A stretch of DNA of 64,000 nt, taken from positions 1-64,000 of the forward strand of contig NZ_QZWH01000009.1 of assembly GCF_003601925.1 (NCBI RefSeq), written 5' to 3'. Within the stretch, counting starts at the first letter, position 1; the number at the start of each line of letters is the position of its first letter. The notes under the pieces are model-generated. The model worked only from the letters and a program-made list of their open reading frames with translations. It did not search any database and was not told the origin of the DNA. Both the position numbers and the translations under genes were made by a program. This document shows positions 7,384 through 17,113 of this stretch, piece after piece. This stretch comes from Buttiauxella izardii. GTDB lineage: Bacteria; Pseudomonadota; Gammaproteobacteria; Enterobacterales; Enterobacteriaceae.

Positions 7384-9489
7384 TTAATGCGCGCTCTTCG
7401 CCTGCGCCACAATTTGCTCCACGTCTTCCGGCATCTGCTGATACGGCGTCTCTTTCGCGGTTGGCTGGTCAGATTTCAGCGCCTGCATTGCAGTCTTAAT
7501 CGCGAACAGTGCAATCACCACCACAACCACCATAAAGAAGATCGTCAAACCCGCATCCAGACGGTTGTTGAACACCAGTTGCGAAAGTTGCGACTCGGTG
7601 TATTGCGCCGGGATTTTGCCGCTGTCAATCATCGCCTGGAACTTGTTAGCAATCGCCAGGAAGCCGACTTTCTGATCCGGGCTAAACGCTTTTTGCCAGC
7701 CCGCCGTCAGGGTACAAATCAGCAGCCAGGCCGTTGGCACCAGCGCCACCCAGGCGTATTTCTGTCTTTTCATCTTGAACAGAACCACCGCGCAGAGCAT
7801 CAGCGCCATGCCCGCCAGCATCTGGTTGGCGATACCAAACAGCGGCCACAAGGTATTAATACCGCCGAGTGGATCAACCACGCCCTGGTGCAGGAAGTAA
7901 CCCCACGCCAGCACGCAAAGTGCCGTTGCCAGCAGGTTCGCAGGCAGCGAGTCGGTGCGTTTGAGGCTCGGGGAAATCACGCCCAGCAAGTCTTGCAGCA
8001 TAAAGCGCGCCGCACGCGTCCCGGCATCCACCGCCGTCAGAATAAACAGCGCTTCAAACAGAATGGCGAAGTGATACCAGAACGAAACATCCATCAGCCC
8101 GCCGAGCGCGCCGTGCAGGATGTACGCCATTCCCACAGCCAGCGTTGGAGCGCCGCCCGCACGGGAGATAATGCTCTGCTCGCCGACTTCGTTGGCAATT
8201 TGAGTCAAGGTTTCCGGGGTAATCTGGAAGCCCCAACTGCTGACCACGCTTGCCGCAGAAACCACCACATCGGTGGTGCCCGCCGGAGCCAGAACCGCCA
8301 TCGGGCTGTTCATCGCAAAGTACACGCCTGGGTCGATAACACAAGCCGCAACCAGCGCCATAATCGCCACGAACGACTCCATCAACATGCCGCCGTAACC
8401 GATGAAGCAAGCCTGGTTTTCGTTAGCCAGCATTTTCGGCGTGGTGCCGGAAGCAATCAGCGCGTGGAAGCCAGACACCGCGCCACAGGCGATGGTGATA
8501 AACAGGAACGGGAACAGGTCGCCGGTCCAGACCGGGCCGGTGCCATCAATGAATTTGGTCAGCGACGGCATTTGCAGCGTTGGGCGCATGATCAAAATGC
8601 CAATCGCCAGGCCGATAATAGTGCCGATTTTCAGGAAGGTTGAGAGGTAATCGCGCGGTGCCAGCAGCAGCCAGACCGGCAGAACCGCCGCCACAAAACC
8701 GTAACCCACCAGCATCCAGGTGAGCTGCACGCCAGTGAAGTCAAAGTACGGAGCCCAGGTCGGGCTTTCCGCCACCCAGCCACCGGAGATAATTGCAAAA
8801 ATCAGCATCACAAGGCCAATCACCGACACTTCGCCGATACGCCCCGGACGCAGATAACGAATATAGACGCCCATAAACAGCGCCAGCGGAATGGTAAACG
8901 CCACGGTGTAGGTGCCCCACGGGCTGTGGGTCAGCGCTTTCACCACGATCATCGCCAGTACCGCGAGGATGATGACCATAATCATGAAGCAGGCCACCAG
9001 CGCGATAACGCCCGCCGTGTTGCCCATTTCTTCTTTCACCAGTTCGCCCAGCGAACGCCCATCACGGCGCGTCGAGACAAACAGCACCATAAAATCTTGT
9101 ACCGCACCGGCCAACACCACACCCGCCAGCAGCCAGAGCATACCTGGCAAGTACCCCATTTGCGCGGCAAGCACCGGCCCGACAAGCGGCCCCGCCCCTG
9201 CTATCGCGGCAAAATGGTGACCGAACAGCACTTTTTTGTCGGTCGGAACATAATCCAACCCGTCGTTATGGCGCACGGCTGGCGTCATACGGGTGGCATC
9301 AACAGTTAAGACTCGCTTAGCAATAAACAAGCCGTAGTAACGATAAGCGATGAGATAAACGCAGATTGCGGCAACCACAATCCATAATGCGTTGATCTGT
9401 TCGCCGCGATTAAGTGCGATATAGCCGAGCGCGAATGCACCTATCAGTGCAAGCACCGCCCATATGAGGTGTTTCCCTGGGTTATTCAT
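7384..9489 (-). CDS. cstA: Carbon-starvation transporter CstA (pyruvate/peptide uptake)
   Basis: This 701-residue polytopic inner-membrane protein of the CstA/BtsT family has the same length as E. coli CstA and reads as the same protein throughout (ALGYIALNRGEQINALWIVVAA, YVPTDKKVLFGHHFAAIAGAGPLVGPVLAAQMGYLPG). The family transports pyruvate, and CstA also peptides, during carbon limitation. Well over a dozen hydrophobic segments are visible. It lies downstream of entCEBAH as in E. coli, but a GTPase gene follows ybdD here. BtsT, the nearest alternative, is longer at its N-terminus and less similar. Confidence 0.97.
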   Translation of the reverse strand: MNNPGKHLIWAVLALIGAFALGYIALNRGEQINALWIVVAAICVYLIAYRYYGLFIAKRVLTVDATRMTPAVRHNDGLDYVPTDKKVLFGHHFAAIAGAGPLVGPVLAAQMGYLPGMLWLLAGVVLAGAVQDFMVLFVSTRRDGRSLGELVKEEMGNTAGVIALVACFMIMVIILAVLAMIVVKALTHSPWGTYTVAFTIPLALFMGVYIRYLRPGRIGEVSVIGLVMLIFAIISGGWVAESPTWAPYFDFTGVQLTWMLVGYGFVAAVLPVWLLLAPRDYLSTFLKIGTIIGLAIGILIMRPTLQMPSLTKFIDGTGPVWTGDLFPFLFITIACGAVSGFHALIASGTTPKMLANENQACFIGYGGMLMESFVAIMALVAACVIDPGVYFAMNSPMAVLAPAGTTDVVVSAASVVSSWGFQITPETLTQIANEVGEQSIISRAGGAPTLAVGMAYILHGALGGLMDVSFWYHFAILFEALFILTAVDAGTRAARFMLQDLLGVISPSLKRTDSLPANLLATALCVLAWGYFLHQGVVDPLGGINTLWPLFGIANQMLAGMALMLCAVVLFKMKRQKYAWVALVPTAWLLICTLTAGWQKAFSPDQKVGFLAIANKFQAMIDSGKIPAQYTESQLSQLVFNNRLDAGLTIFFMVVVVVIALFAIKTAMQALKSDQPTAKETPYQQMPEDVEQIVAQAKSAH

Positions 9490-9531
9490 ATTGTTTTTCC
9501 ATGTGTAGGCCAGAAGCAGAGGTGTTACCGA

Positions 9532-9547
9532 TTTGTTCTAGATCAAG
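9532..9547 (-). promoter_or_regulatory. Possible CRP site of cstA
   Basis: On the minus strand CTTGATCTAGAACAAA holds the symmetric TGATCTAGA core of a CRP site, 43 bp before the cstA start codon. The arms match TGTGA/TCACA at only 6 of 10 positions. CRP control of cstA is known in E. coli; this exact site is a candidate. Confidence 0.35.
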
Positions 9548-9640
9548 CAGCGGAATTTAACAATATTGAAACGAGAGAATGGAGTGGTTTGACCAGGGAT
9601 TTACATCAGCTTGTTACGGGGATCACGATGCGGGGGATTC

Positions 9641-9793
9641 CCCTCACCCCAGCCCTCTCCCCCAGGAGAGGGAGAAAACCATGCAATCCCCTATCCCCCT
9701 GGTGAGGGAGAAAACCATGCAATCCCCTATCCCCCTGGCGAGGGAGAAAACCATGCAATCCCCTCTCCCTCAGGGAGAGGGTTAGGGTGAGGG
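9641..9793. repeat. Palindromic repeat expanded by a 36-bp tandem repeat
   Basis: The outer ends (CCCTCACCCCAGCCCTCTCCC and its inverse GGGAGAGGGTTAGGGTGAGGG) are the same repeat type as at 7293-7374. Inside, a 36-bp unit starting GAGGGAGAAAACCATGCAATC occurs at 9668-9703 and 9704-9739, with a partial, varied third copy from 9740 to about 9774. The unit keeps an open frame (MQSPIPLVREKT repeated), but this is not thought to be a gene. The rest of the 309-bp gap between cstA and entH (9490-9798) holds the cstA promoter region. Confidence 0.85.
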
Positions 9794-9798
9794 TTGTT

Positions 9799-10215
9799 CT
9801 ACCCCAGCGTCGCCGTCGTCAACCGCGCCGTGCAGCACCTTTTCCCGCGCCCATCAAAAATCGCGATTTCCCACACCTGGGACGCCCTCCCCAAATGCAG
9901 CGGTTTACACACGCCGCGCACGGTGCCGGATGCCACCGCCCGATGATGGCTGGCATTAACTTCAGTCCCCACCACGCACTGCCCTTCGGTTGTGGTCAGA
10001 AAACCTGCCATCGACCCCAGCGTTTCCGCCAGCACTACTGATGCGCCGCCATGCAGCAAACCAAACGGCTGCTGCGTGCGGTTATCCACCGGCATTTCGG
10101 CTTCCAGCGAGTCGTCGTCAAGATGCGTGTAAATAATACCTAGATGCTCAACCATCGTTCCGGCGCTGGTTTTATTCAGCTCGTCGAGCGTCATTGCTCG
10201 TTTCCAGAGACTCAT
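9799..10215 (-). CDS. entH: Enterobactin proofreading thioesterase EntH
   Basis: This 138-residue hot-dog-fold thioesterase removes wrongly loaded aryl groups from the EntB carrier domain. The catalytic Glu64 and His55 are in [21 protein letters not shown]; the EntH/YbdB family C-terminus [26 protein letters not shown] is clear. The ATG follows the entA stop directly (TAA-ATG). It is the last gene of the entCEBAH operon. Confidence 0.96.
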   Translation of the reverse strand: MSLWKRAMTLDELNKTSAGTMVEHLGIIYTHLDDDSLEAEMPVDNRTQQPFGLLHGGASVVLAETLGSMAGFLTTTEGQCVVGTEVNASHHRAVASGTVRGVCKPLHLGRASQVWEIAIFDGRGKRCCTARLTTATLG

Positions 10216-10968
10216 TTACGCCCCCAACGTTGCGCCGCCATCAATCACAATATCCTGCAACGTGATGTGGCTGGCGAGGGGTGAAGCGAGGAACAAAATG
10301 GTGTTGGCGATTTCCTGCGGACGGGCGATTTTGCCCAGCGGAATACCCAGTTTGAACTGCTCCGGGAAACCTTTGATGCGCTGCTGCTCGGCATCCGGCG
10401 TTTTCCACAGCGTGCGCTGCATGTCAGTGTCGGTCGAACCCGGCGACACCACGTTACAACGCACGCCGAATGGGGCGAGTTCCAGGCCAACGGTCAACGC
10501 CAGGCTTTTCAGCGCCGCTTTCGATGCGCCATAGGCCGACATGCCGGTGCGCGGCGTGTGGGCCGCGTCCGATGCGACGGTGACAATCGCCCCACTCTGC
10601 TGTTCGCGCAAATGTGGCATCACGGCGCGGAACAGATTAAACGCACCACCGACGTTGACGGCGAAAGTATCCTGCCAGTCCTGCAACGCCAGCGCGTCCG
10701 TCGCCCCCATGCGCAAAATTCCTGCCGCATTCACCAGTACATCCAGTTGCGGTTCGTCGCTCAATAAACGCTGCGTAACGGTAGAAACCTGCTCGGCGTC
10801 TGCCACGTTCAGCACTTCCGTGGCGAACGGATAAACCTCCAGTGGGAAGGCGAGATCGAAGCCGATAACCGTTGCGCCCGCTTCGCTGAACGCCCGCGCG
10901 GTGTCATAGCCGATGCCTTTGCCCGCGCCCGTCACCCAGACGCGTTTGCCAGTAAAGTCGATGTTCAT
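10216..10968 (-). CDS. entA: 2,3-dihydro-2,3-dihydroxybenzoate dehydrogenase
   Basis: This 250-residue short-chain dehydrogenase oxidises 2,3-dihydro-2,3-dihydroxybenzoate to 2,3-dihydroxybenzoate with NAD. The nucleotide motif TGAGKGIG (residues 13-20), Ser133 and the YGASK pair Tyr146/Lys150 are present. The start MNIDFTGKRVWVTGAGK matches the E. coli start and lies 2 bp after the entB stop; upstream in-frame codons overlap entB and were dropped. Confidence 0.96.
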   Translation of the reverse strand: MNIDFTGKRVWVTGAGKGIGYDTARAFSEAGATVIGFDLAFPLEVYPFATEVLNVADAEQVSTVTQRLLSDEPQLDVLVNAAGILRMGATDALALQDWQDTFAVNVGGAFNLFRAVMPHLREQQSGAIVTVASDAAHTPRTGMSAYGASKAALKSLALTVGLELAPFGVRCNVVSPGSTDTDMQRTLWKTPDAEQQRIKGFPEQFKLGIPLGKIARPQEIANTILFLASPLASHITLQDIVIDGGATLGA

Positions 10969-10970
10969 GC

Positions 10971-11825
10971 TCAGGCTTCCCGTGACAGCAGAGCCCACCA
11001 GGCGTCGATGGTCGGGTTTTTCGCCAGCATCACGAAGTCGATATCCGCATGAATTTTGCGCCAGCGCGCCGCCAGCGCCATCATGCGCACCGAATCGAGG
11101 CCGTAATCAATCAGGTTTTCGTCGTCTTCGGGAATGTCAGATTCGTCCAGCAACGGCAGCACGATTTCACGCAGTTGCGCTTTGTTTTGCGGCGCAGCTT
11201 CAGGAAGTAGATCACGCGTCATCACCACGCGGCCAGAACGGCCAGCGGTGTATTTCAGCGCCATCAGGTGTTCTTCGCGGCTGAAATCTGCCAGCGCATC
11301 GGCCACCATAAACGGTTTGATATCACGCATAAACGCGTCCGTTGCAGTGGTCATGCAGCCGATATGGGCGTACACGCCGCAGATAATCAGCTGGTTGCGG
11401 CCCGTTTCTTTCAGCGTTTGTTCCAGCGGCGAGCGGATAAACGCGCTGTAACGCCATTTGGTCAGCACCGTGTCGTGCTCGTCTGGCGCAAGTTCTGCCA
11501 CCACTTTCTGGCGCTCAGGGTGTTTGTTTAAGCCCGGCCCCCACATGTCGTTTAACAGCGCACGGTCTTCATCGCTTTGCGCGTTCGGCTGCGCGGTGTA
11601 ATACACCGGAATGTTGTGGCGTTTGCAGTAATCACGCAGCGCGGCAATGTTGGCGATAACCTGTTGGATCATCGGGCAATTGTCGCCCCAGAAATCAATG
11701 AAATATTCCTGCATATCATGGATTAACAGCGCCGCTCGCTCAGGCTCAAACGCCCAGTTCACTTTGTTTTCCGGGATGTCGGCAGCCGTCGGTAAGCTGT
11801 ATGCGTTCAGTTTTGGAATAGCCAT
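10971..11825 (-). CDS. entB: Isochorismatase and aryl carrier protein EntB
   Basis: This 284-residue two-domain protein has an N-terminal isochorismatase (to about residue 205; Asp37 in LLIHDMQEYF), which makes 2,3-dihydro-2,3-dihydroxybenzoate. The C-terminal aryl carrier domain has its phosphopantetheine site at Ser245 (GLDSVRMMAL). EntD attaches the cofactor and EntE loads dihydroxybenzoate. The gene lies 14 bp after entE. Confidence 0.97.
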   Translation of the reverse strand: MAIPKLNAYSLPTAADIPENKVNWAFEPERAALLIHDMQEYFIDFWGDNCPMIQQVIANIAALRDYCKRHNIPVYYTAQPNAQSDEDRALLNDMWGPGLNKHPERQKVVAELAPDEHDTVLTKWRYSAFIRSPLEQTLKETGRNQLIICGVYAHIGCMTTATDAFMRDIKPFMVADALADFSREEHLMALKYTAGRSGRVVMTRDLLPEAAPQNKAQLREIVLPLLDESDIPEDDENLIDYGLDSVRMMALAARWRKIHADIDFVMLAKNPTIDAWWALLSREA

Positions 11826-11839
11826 AATTTCTCCGTCAA

Positions 11840-13456
11840 TCAGGAAGCCAGTTGCTTATCAGCAATCAACTGGCGCAAACGTTTTTTGTCCACTTTGCCC
11901 ACCGCCGTCAGCGGCAGACTTTCAACAATTTCAATGCGATCCGGCAGTTTGAAATCGGCAATGCCGAGTTCACGCAGGTAGCGGCGAATTTCCACGGCGC
12001 GGAACGGACGGCAACCGACGATAAACGCGCAGCTTTTCTCGCCCAGCAGGCTGTCTTCCATAGAAACCAGCGCGGCATGAATGATCTCTTCGTGGCGCAG
12101 CAGCAGGTTTTCGATCTCTTCAGCGGCGATCTTTTCCCCGCCGCGATTGATCTGATCTTTCTCGCGCCCCTGAACCGTGATGTAGCCGTCTTCGGCAATG
12201 GAAATCAGGTCGCCAGAGCAGTAAAAACCGTTGGCATCAAAGGCGCTGGCGTTGTGTTCCGGGCTGCGATAATAGCCACGGAAGGTGTACGGCCCACGCG
12301 TCATCAGGCGGCCCACTTCGCCGTGTGGCAACGGGTTGCCATGTTCATCGGCGACCCAAACTTCGTCGTCCGGGCACATTGGTTTGCCCTGGGTTTTGAA
12401 GATGTGTTCGCTGTCGTCATCCAGGCGGGTGTAGTTCACCAGCCCTTCAGCCATGCCGAAAACTTGCTGTAGCTGGCAGCCGATTTCTGCCGGAATACGA
12501 GCGGCGAGCGCTTCGCTTAAACGTGCGCCGCCCACCTGTAAAAGTTCTAACGATGCGAGGGATTGATTGCTGCCCCACTCGCCAATCGCCTGTAACCACA
12601 AGCTGACCGCAGGCGGCACCAGCGCGGTGGCGTTGATTTGATGGCGTTCGATCAGTGGGAAACAGAGCGTGGCGCTCGGGTCGTTTGCCAGCACCACGCG
12701 CCCGCCGCCGTAAAATACGCCCAGCGAACCGGGTGAACTTAACGCGTAGTTATGCGCCGCCGGGATCGCGCACAGGAAGCGCGTATTCGCGTCAAAACGA
12801 CAGATTTCGACGCTGCGGCGAATGCTGTAGTAGTAGTCGTTGTGGGTGCGCGGGATCAGTTTTGGCGTGCCGGTGCTGCCACCGGAAAGCTGGAAAAACG
12901 CCACTTCGTCAGCCGCCGATGGCGTGGCGACAAAGTTATCTTCCGGCTCGTTGATAAACGCACTCAGCGAACGTTCGCGGTCGCTTTCATTGAGCATTAC
13001 CGCCATGCGCAGCGAGGGGTTTTGCTGGCACAGCGCATCAAGAAAATCATCGTGGGCGAACAAATTATGTTTGCGATCGCCAATCACCACCGCCGGTTCA
13101 ATCTGGCGGGCGTAGGCTTCCATTTCGGTACGCTGATGGCTGAACAGTGCGTTCACCGGCGCAACACCAATTTTCAGCAGCGCAAACAGCGTGATGTATA
13201 ACTCAGCCACGTTGCCAAGCTGCACCAGCGCGGTTTCGCCATTGCTCAGGCCGCGTCTTTTCAGCGCACAGGCCAGGCGCGTGGCGGCCAGTTCCAGCTC
13301 GCGGTAGCTGTAATGGCGCTCGCCTTCGATTAACGCAATCGCATCATTTTTTGCCTGGCGCGTGAGAATGTCGGTCAGCGGCAAATCCGCCCAGTAACCT
13401 TTTTCGCGGTAGCGTGCGGCCAGATCTTCCGGCCAACGGGTAAATTCGATAGCCAT
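11840..13456 (-). CDS. entE: 2,3-dihydroxybenzoate-AMP ligase
   Basis: This 538-residue adenylation enzyme activates 2,3-dihydroxybenzoate and transfers it to EntB. The P-loop-like core motif SGGSTGTPK is at residues 191-199, the YRTGD-type region is present as [10 protein letters not shown], and the C-terminal catalytic Lys lies in [15 protein letters not shown]. The start codon directly follows the entC stop. Length fits E. coli EntE (536). Confidence 0.97.
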   Translation of the reverse strand: MAIEFTRWPEDLAARYREKGYWADLPLTDILTRQAKNDAIALIEGERHYSYRELELAATRLACALKRRGLSNGETALVQLGNVAELYITLFALLKIGVAPVNALFSHQRTEMEAYARQIEPAVVIGDRKHNLFAHDDFLDALCQQNPSLRMAVMLNESDRERSLSAFINEPEDNFVATPSAADEVAFFQLSGGSTGTPKLIPRTHNDYYYSIRRSVEICRFDANTRFLCAIPAAHNYALSSPGSLGVFYGGGRVVLANDPSATLCFPLIERHQINATALVPPAVSLWLQAIGEWGSNQSLASLELLQVGGARLSEALAARIPAEIGCQLQQVFGMAEGLVNYTRLDDDSEHIFKTQGKPMCPDDEVWVADEHGNPLPHGEVGRLMTRGPYTFRGYYRSPEHNASAFDANGFYCSGDLISIAEDGYITVQGREKDQINRGGEKIAAEEIENLLLRHEEIIHAALVSMEDSLLGEKSCAFIVGCRPFRAVEIRRYLRELGIADFKLPDRIEIVESLPLTAVGKVDKKRLRQLIADKQLAS

Positions 13457-14638
13457 TTATTTGAGTCCAAAAACATTGAGCATGGTGGAAAGTTTGACGC
13501 CAGTTTCGCGCCATTCAGATTCCGGCGAGGAAGCCGGAACGATGCCTGCGCCAGCGAACAGTCGCACTTGTTTGCCGCCGACGCGCGCGCAGCGAATCGT
13601 CACTACCCATTCGCCGTTGCCTTCGGCGTCACACCAGCCGACGATGCCGCCAAACAGTTCGCGGTCGAACGGCTCCAGTTCGGCAATCAATTTTTGTGCG
13701 ACATCGTGCGGGAAGCCGCTCAGAGCGGGGGTTGGGTGCAATAAGCAAGCCAGGGAAAGCGCGTTGTGCTGGCGGTTTTCAACCTGGCCGTAAATCGGCG
13801 TGGCGAGGTGCCATAACGTCGGAGTGGTGATGAGTTCCGGGGTATCGGAAAGCGTCAAAGAGTGGCTGTACGGCTGCAAAACATCGCGCATCGCCTGCGT
13901 CACCAGGCCGTGTTCGTGGCGGTCTTTGGTGGAGCGCAGCAGTTGCGCGCCAATTTCGCTATCACGCTGCATGTTTTCTTTATCGCGACGCGCTGACCCG
14001 GCGAGCGGCAAGGAGCTGAAATTCTTGCCCGATTTACGCAGCAGCAATTCCGGGCTGGCCCCCACCAGCGAGCCGCCATCCAGCAACGGCACGTGGAAGT
14101 TATAGCTGGTCGGGTTCTGGCTAATCAGGCGGTTAAGCAGCGCGTCGAGGTCAACGGGCGCGTCCGTTTCGATATCAATCAGGCGCGAGAGCACCACTTT
14201 GTCGATATCCGGCTGAGCCGTAGCGGCGGCGGCATGGGCCACCATTTCCATAAATTTGGCTTGTTCAGGAATCGCATGGCGCGAGGCGATATTCAGCGCC
14301 TGGCTGACGGGGTTTTGTGCCGCGAAATCCTGGCGCTGAGCGCGGGAAAACGGCTGCCAGCTTTCGGGGATAAACAACGCGGAAGCCTGGCGAGGATCAA
14401 AAGGGATTGCGCCGACCACAACCGGCTTTTCGATACCGTGATTTCTGGCGTTTGCAAACGCCTCACGCAGCTGTGTTTGCAGGCGACCATGGAGATTTTC
14501 GCCGTCAAGCGCCGGACTTTGCAGGCGGGTGAAGCAGCCGCTTGTCGAAAAACTGCGATACGGCGACATAAAGAAAAAGCTCTCTGCACAAGGTGTTAGT
14601 TGCTTTTCTTGTCGTTTCTCAGCCAGTAACGTTTCCAT
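13457..14638 (-). CDS. entC: Isochorismate synthase EntC
   Basis: This 393-residue chorismate-using enzyme converts chorismate to isochorismate, the first committed step to enterobactin. The family core is visible in DKVVLSRLIDIET, NFHVPLLDGGSLVGASPELLLRK, LITTPTLWHLATPIYG and FDRELFGGIVGWCDAEGNGEWVVTIRCA. I chose ATG 14638 (METLLAEKRQEK) over a longer frame because GGAGGG lies just upstream and the length then fits E. coli EntC (391). The upstream stretch is the Fur-controlled promoter shared with fepB. Confidence 0.96.
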   Translation of the reverse strand: METLLAEKRQEKQLTPCAESFFFMSPYRSFSTSGCFTRLQSPALDGENLHGRLQTQLREAFANARNHGIEKPVVVGAIPFDPRQASALFIPESWQPFSRAQRQDFAAQNPVSQALNIASRHAIPEQAKFMEMVAHAAAATAQPDIDKVVLSRLIDIETDAPVDLDALLNRLISQNPTSYNFHVPLLDGGSLVGASPELLLRKSGKNFSSLPLAGSARRDKENMQRDSEIGAQLLRSTKDRHEHGLVTQAMRDVLQPYSHSLTLSDTPELITTPTLWHLATPIYGQVENRQHNALSLACLLHPTPALSGFPHDVAQKLIAELEPFDRELFGGIVGWCDAEGNGEWVVTIRCARVGGKQVRLFAGAGIVPASSPESEWRETGVKLSTMLNVFGLK

Positions 14639-14666
14639 GTACCCTCCGTAAAAACATGACAAAAGA

Positions 14667-14688
14667 TAGTAATAATGATTATCATTTG
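14667..14688. promoter_or_regulatory. Fur box, entCEBAH/fepB divergent promoters
   Basis: TAGTAATAATGATTATCATT is an A/T-rich inverted repeat close to the Fur consensus (AATGATTATCATT core). It is centred between the divergent entC and fepB starts, 83 bp apart. Iron-loaded Fur should repress both sides. Confidence 0.85.
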
Positions 14689-14721
14689 CTTTTCGGAGTC
14701 GTAACCTAAAGAGAAAAGGAC

Positions 14722-15687
14722 ATGCTGTCAACAAAGCTCAAATTTTTTTTAACAATTCCCGCACTTGTAATGTTGAGTTTGAGCAGCCTTGCTCAAGCCA
14801 CCGCCTGGCCGCGAACGCTCACCGACAGCCACGGCTCGCACACTTTTGAACAGGCTCCGCAGCGCATCGTTTCCACCAGCGTGACGCTAACCGGTTCGCT
14901 GCTGGCGATTGACGCGCCGGTGGTGGCAAGCGGTGCGACCACGCCGGGCAACCGCATGGCGGATTCACAAGGTTTCCTGCGCCAGTGGGGCGATGTGGCG
15001 AAAGCGCGTGACGTCCAGCGTTTATATATTGGCGAAGCCAGCGCCGAAGCGGTTGCCGCGCAAATGCCGGATCTGATTTTGATCAGCGCCACTGGCGGCG
15101 ATTCTGCCCTCGCCCTTTACGATCAGCTCTCCGCTATCGCGCCCACTTTAGTGATTAATTACGACGATAAAAGCTGGCAGCAATTGCTCACCCAACTGGG
15201 GGAAATCACCGGGCATGAAAAGCAGGCCGCGGCCCGAATCGCCAGTTTTGATAAGCAGTTGAGCGAAGCCAAAATGCATATGACGCTGCCACCCCAGCCC
15301 GTCACCGCGCTGGTTTACACGCCTGCATCACGCTCGGCAAACCTGTGGACGCAAGACTCCGCGCAGGGGAAATTGCTCCAGCAGTTGGGCTTCACACTTT
15401 CAACCTTGCCGATGGCGGTTCATGCCAGCCAGAGCATGGGGAAACGCCACGATATCGTGCAACTTGGCGGTGAAAATCTGGCTGCCGGTTTGAACGGCGA
15501 GAGCCTGTTTTTGTTCGCCAGCGACGATAAAGACGCCAAAGCGCTGGAAGCTAACCCGCTGCTTTCGCACCTGCCTGCGGTGCAAAATAAGCGGGTTTAT
15601 GCCTTGGGCACCGAAACTTTCCGTCTGGATTATTACAGCGCCACGCAGATTCTTGAACGCATGAGCCAGTTGTTTGCCAGTAAGTAG
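14722..15687 (+). CDS. fepB: Periplasmic ferric-enterobactin binding protein
   Basis: This 321-residue protein has a Sec signal peptide ([26 protein letters not shown]) and the two-lobed periplasmic siderophore-binding fold ([54 protein letters not shown]). It passes Fe-enterobactin from FepA to FepDGC. Length is close to E. coli FepB (318). No lipobox is present, as expected for FepB. Confidence 0.95.
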   Translation: MLSTKLKFFLTIPALVMLSLSSLAQATAWPRTLTDSHGSHTFEQAPQRIVSTSVTLTGSLLAIDAPVVASGATTPGNRMADSQGFLRQWGDVAKARDVQRLYIGEASAEAVAAQMPDLILISATGGDSALALYDQLSAIAPTLVINYDDKSWQQLLTQLGEITGHEKQAAARIASFDKQLSEAKMHMTLPPQPVTALVYTPASRSANLWTQDSAQGKLLQQLGFTLSTLPMAVHASQSMGKRHDIVQLGGENLAAGLNGESLFLFASDDKDAKALEANPLLSHLPAVQNKRVYALGTETFRLDYYSATQILERMSQLFASK

Positions 15688-15696
15688 CTGATTTAA

Positions 15697-15729
15697 TGTC
15701 GGATGACGCTGCGCTTATCCGACCTACGG
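15697..15729. repeat. REP element between fepB and entS
   Basis: GTCGGATGACGCTGCGCTTATCCGACCTACGG: an imperfect REP-type palindrome between the convergent fepB and entS 3' ends. Confidence 0.8.
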
Positions 15730-15731
15730 AT

Positions 15732-16988
15732 TTATTTGACGGCTGCCGCTTCGGTTTGCTCCGGGGCGGCTTGCAAATAACCACGCAATTGCACCAACAC
15801 AATCGCCAATACCACGCCGCACAACGTCAACGCTAAACCGCCGTAACTCGCTGCTGCAACCGGCGTTAACGCCACCGTCATGCCGCCTAAAATCGCCGCG
15901 CCGATGGCATCGCCCGTCACGTTCTGCGCCGTCCATAAACCGTTGATGCGCCCTAACATACCGTCTGGCGTCAGCGTCTGAATCAGCGTGTATTGCAGTA
16001 AAGAGCTGATGGCGCTGAGATAGCCAAACAGCGCCAGGCACGCCAGCCCAAGCCCCCAAACCGGCATCAGGCTGAAAACGCCAATCGAGATAAACGACAC
16101 AATTCCGGTTCCCAGCATGATCATACCCGGACGTGAATGATGCGCGATGCGCCCGCTGGTTAATGCGCCGATTGCCGCCCCGAGCGGAACGGCGGCGTAC
16201 ATCAGGCCGATTTGCGCCGCGCTCATATTCCAGTGCCCTGCAAGCGCCGGATACAACACGCGCACCGCGCTCGCCATGGTCAGCAACGCGCCGACTAACG
16301 CAATGCCGCCGATAATCGGGTGGCCGACCAGGAAACGCAGACCATTCCACAACGAGAGCAGCGGGTTTTCACGCGCCTGCGGTGGCGGTGCCAGCTTCGG
16401 CAAACTCAACAGCGGCAGCAGCGTGATAAACGTGCCGACGGAGGCCAGCGCGTAGTTCCACACCACGCCGCCGGACGCCAGCAACAGCCCGCCGATCATC
16501 GGCGAAATCACTGAACCGAGGCGCACGGTGAGCATGGTTATCGCGCTCGCCTGCATTAAATTTTCACGGCCAACCAGCGCGGGAGTTGCCGCTAAAAGCG
16601 CCGTCACGCCCAGCGCGCCAAAGAATCCATCCCACACGCCGAGCAAATAAATCGCCGCCAGCGACGGTTCCGGCAACGCGGCGTTGATCGTCAGGCCGAT
16701 AAACCCGATACCGCAAGTTGAGCGGGCGAGCAAAATCAGGCGGCGGCGCTCGTGGCGGTCAGCCAATACGCCGCCCATCATCAGGCCGATAAACATGGCG
16801 CTGCCGGTTAGCGTGACCGCCAGGCCGACTTGCAGCGAGGAGCCGGTCAGCGTCTGGATTTGTACCGGAACGGCAACGCCGAGTAACCCCAGCGAGACAA
16901 TGGAAATAAAGCGAGCGAGGAAGACGGCGCGAAATGCGGGATGGGTCTTGAGCAAACTGAGATTTAGCAGCAAAGAATTGCGGTTCAT
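15732..16988 (-). CDS. entS: Enterobactin exporter EntS (MFS)
   Basis: This 418-residue major facilitator protein with about 12 membrane helices exports enterobactin across the inner membrane. The N-terminus [43 protein letters not shown] is EntS-type, and the loop motif [15 protein letters not shown] is typical of MFS. It is divergent from fepD with a Fur box between them, as in E. coli. Confidence 0.96.
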   Translation of the reverse strand: MNRNSLLLNLSLLKTHPAFRAVFLARFISIVSLGLLGVAVPVQIQTLTGSSLQVGLAVTLTGSAMFIGLMMGGVLADRHERRRLILLARSTCGIGFIGLTINAALPEPSLAAIYLLGVWDGFFGALGVTALLAATPALVGRENLMQASAITMLTVRLGSVISPMIGGLLLASGGVVWNYALASVGTFITLLPLLSLPKLAPPPQARENPLLSLWNGLRFLVGHPIIGGIALVGALLTMASAVRVLYPALAGHWNMSAAQIGLMYAAVPLGAAIGALTSGRIAHHSRPGMIMLGTGIVSFISIGVFSLMPVWGLGLACLALFGYLSAISSLLQYTLIQTLTPDGMLGRINGLWTAQNVTGDAIGAAILGGMTVALTPVAAASYGGLALTLCGVVLAIVLVQLRGYLQAAPEQTEAAAVK

Positions 16989-17058
16989 TACAGGGCCTTA
17001 AAGCGAATTTTTCTTTCCGGGTGCGAGGCGGCTCATGCTAACATAAACAAATAAGAGT

Positions 17059-17082
17059 GATAATGATAATGACTATCATTAA
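17059..17082. promoter_or_regulatory. Fur box, entS/fepDGC divergent promoters
   Basis: GATAATGATAATGACTATC (17059-17077) matches the 19-bp Fur consensus at 17 positions. The overlapping TGATAATGA-C-TATCATTA is nearly a perfect palindrome. It lies between the divergent entS and fepD starts. Confidence 0.9.
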
Positions 17083-17113
17083 TTTTACATGGCGAGTTTA
17101 TCAGGCACAAAAC

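Noticed and set aside
7249-8643. A 464-codon open frame on the plus strand
   Set aside because: It lies over cstA on the opposite strand and its product is low-complexity His/Arg/Gln-rich; it is a shadow of a GC-rich membrane-protein gene.
7384-9489. BtsT (YjiY) instead of CstA
   Set aside because: The presence of a YjiA-type GTPase suggested BtsT, but the protein matches CstA in length and throughout, and the place after entH is that of cstA.
9668-9774. 36-bp direct repeats as a possible CRISPR array
   Set aside because: The units are head to tail with no spacers, and no cas genes are present.
9579-9785. Small frame with repeated MQSPIPLxREKT peptide
   Set aside because: It is produced by the 36-bp DNA repeat inside a palindromic element; no ribosome site or known relative.
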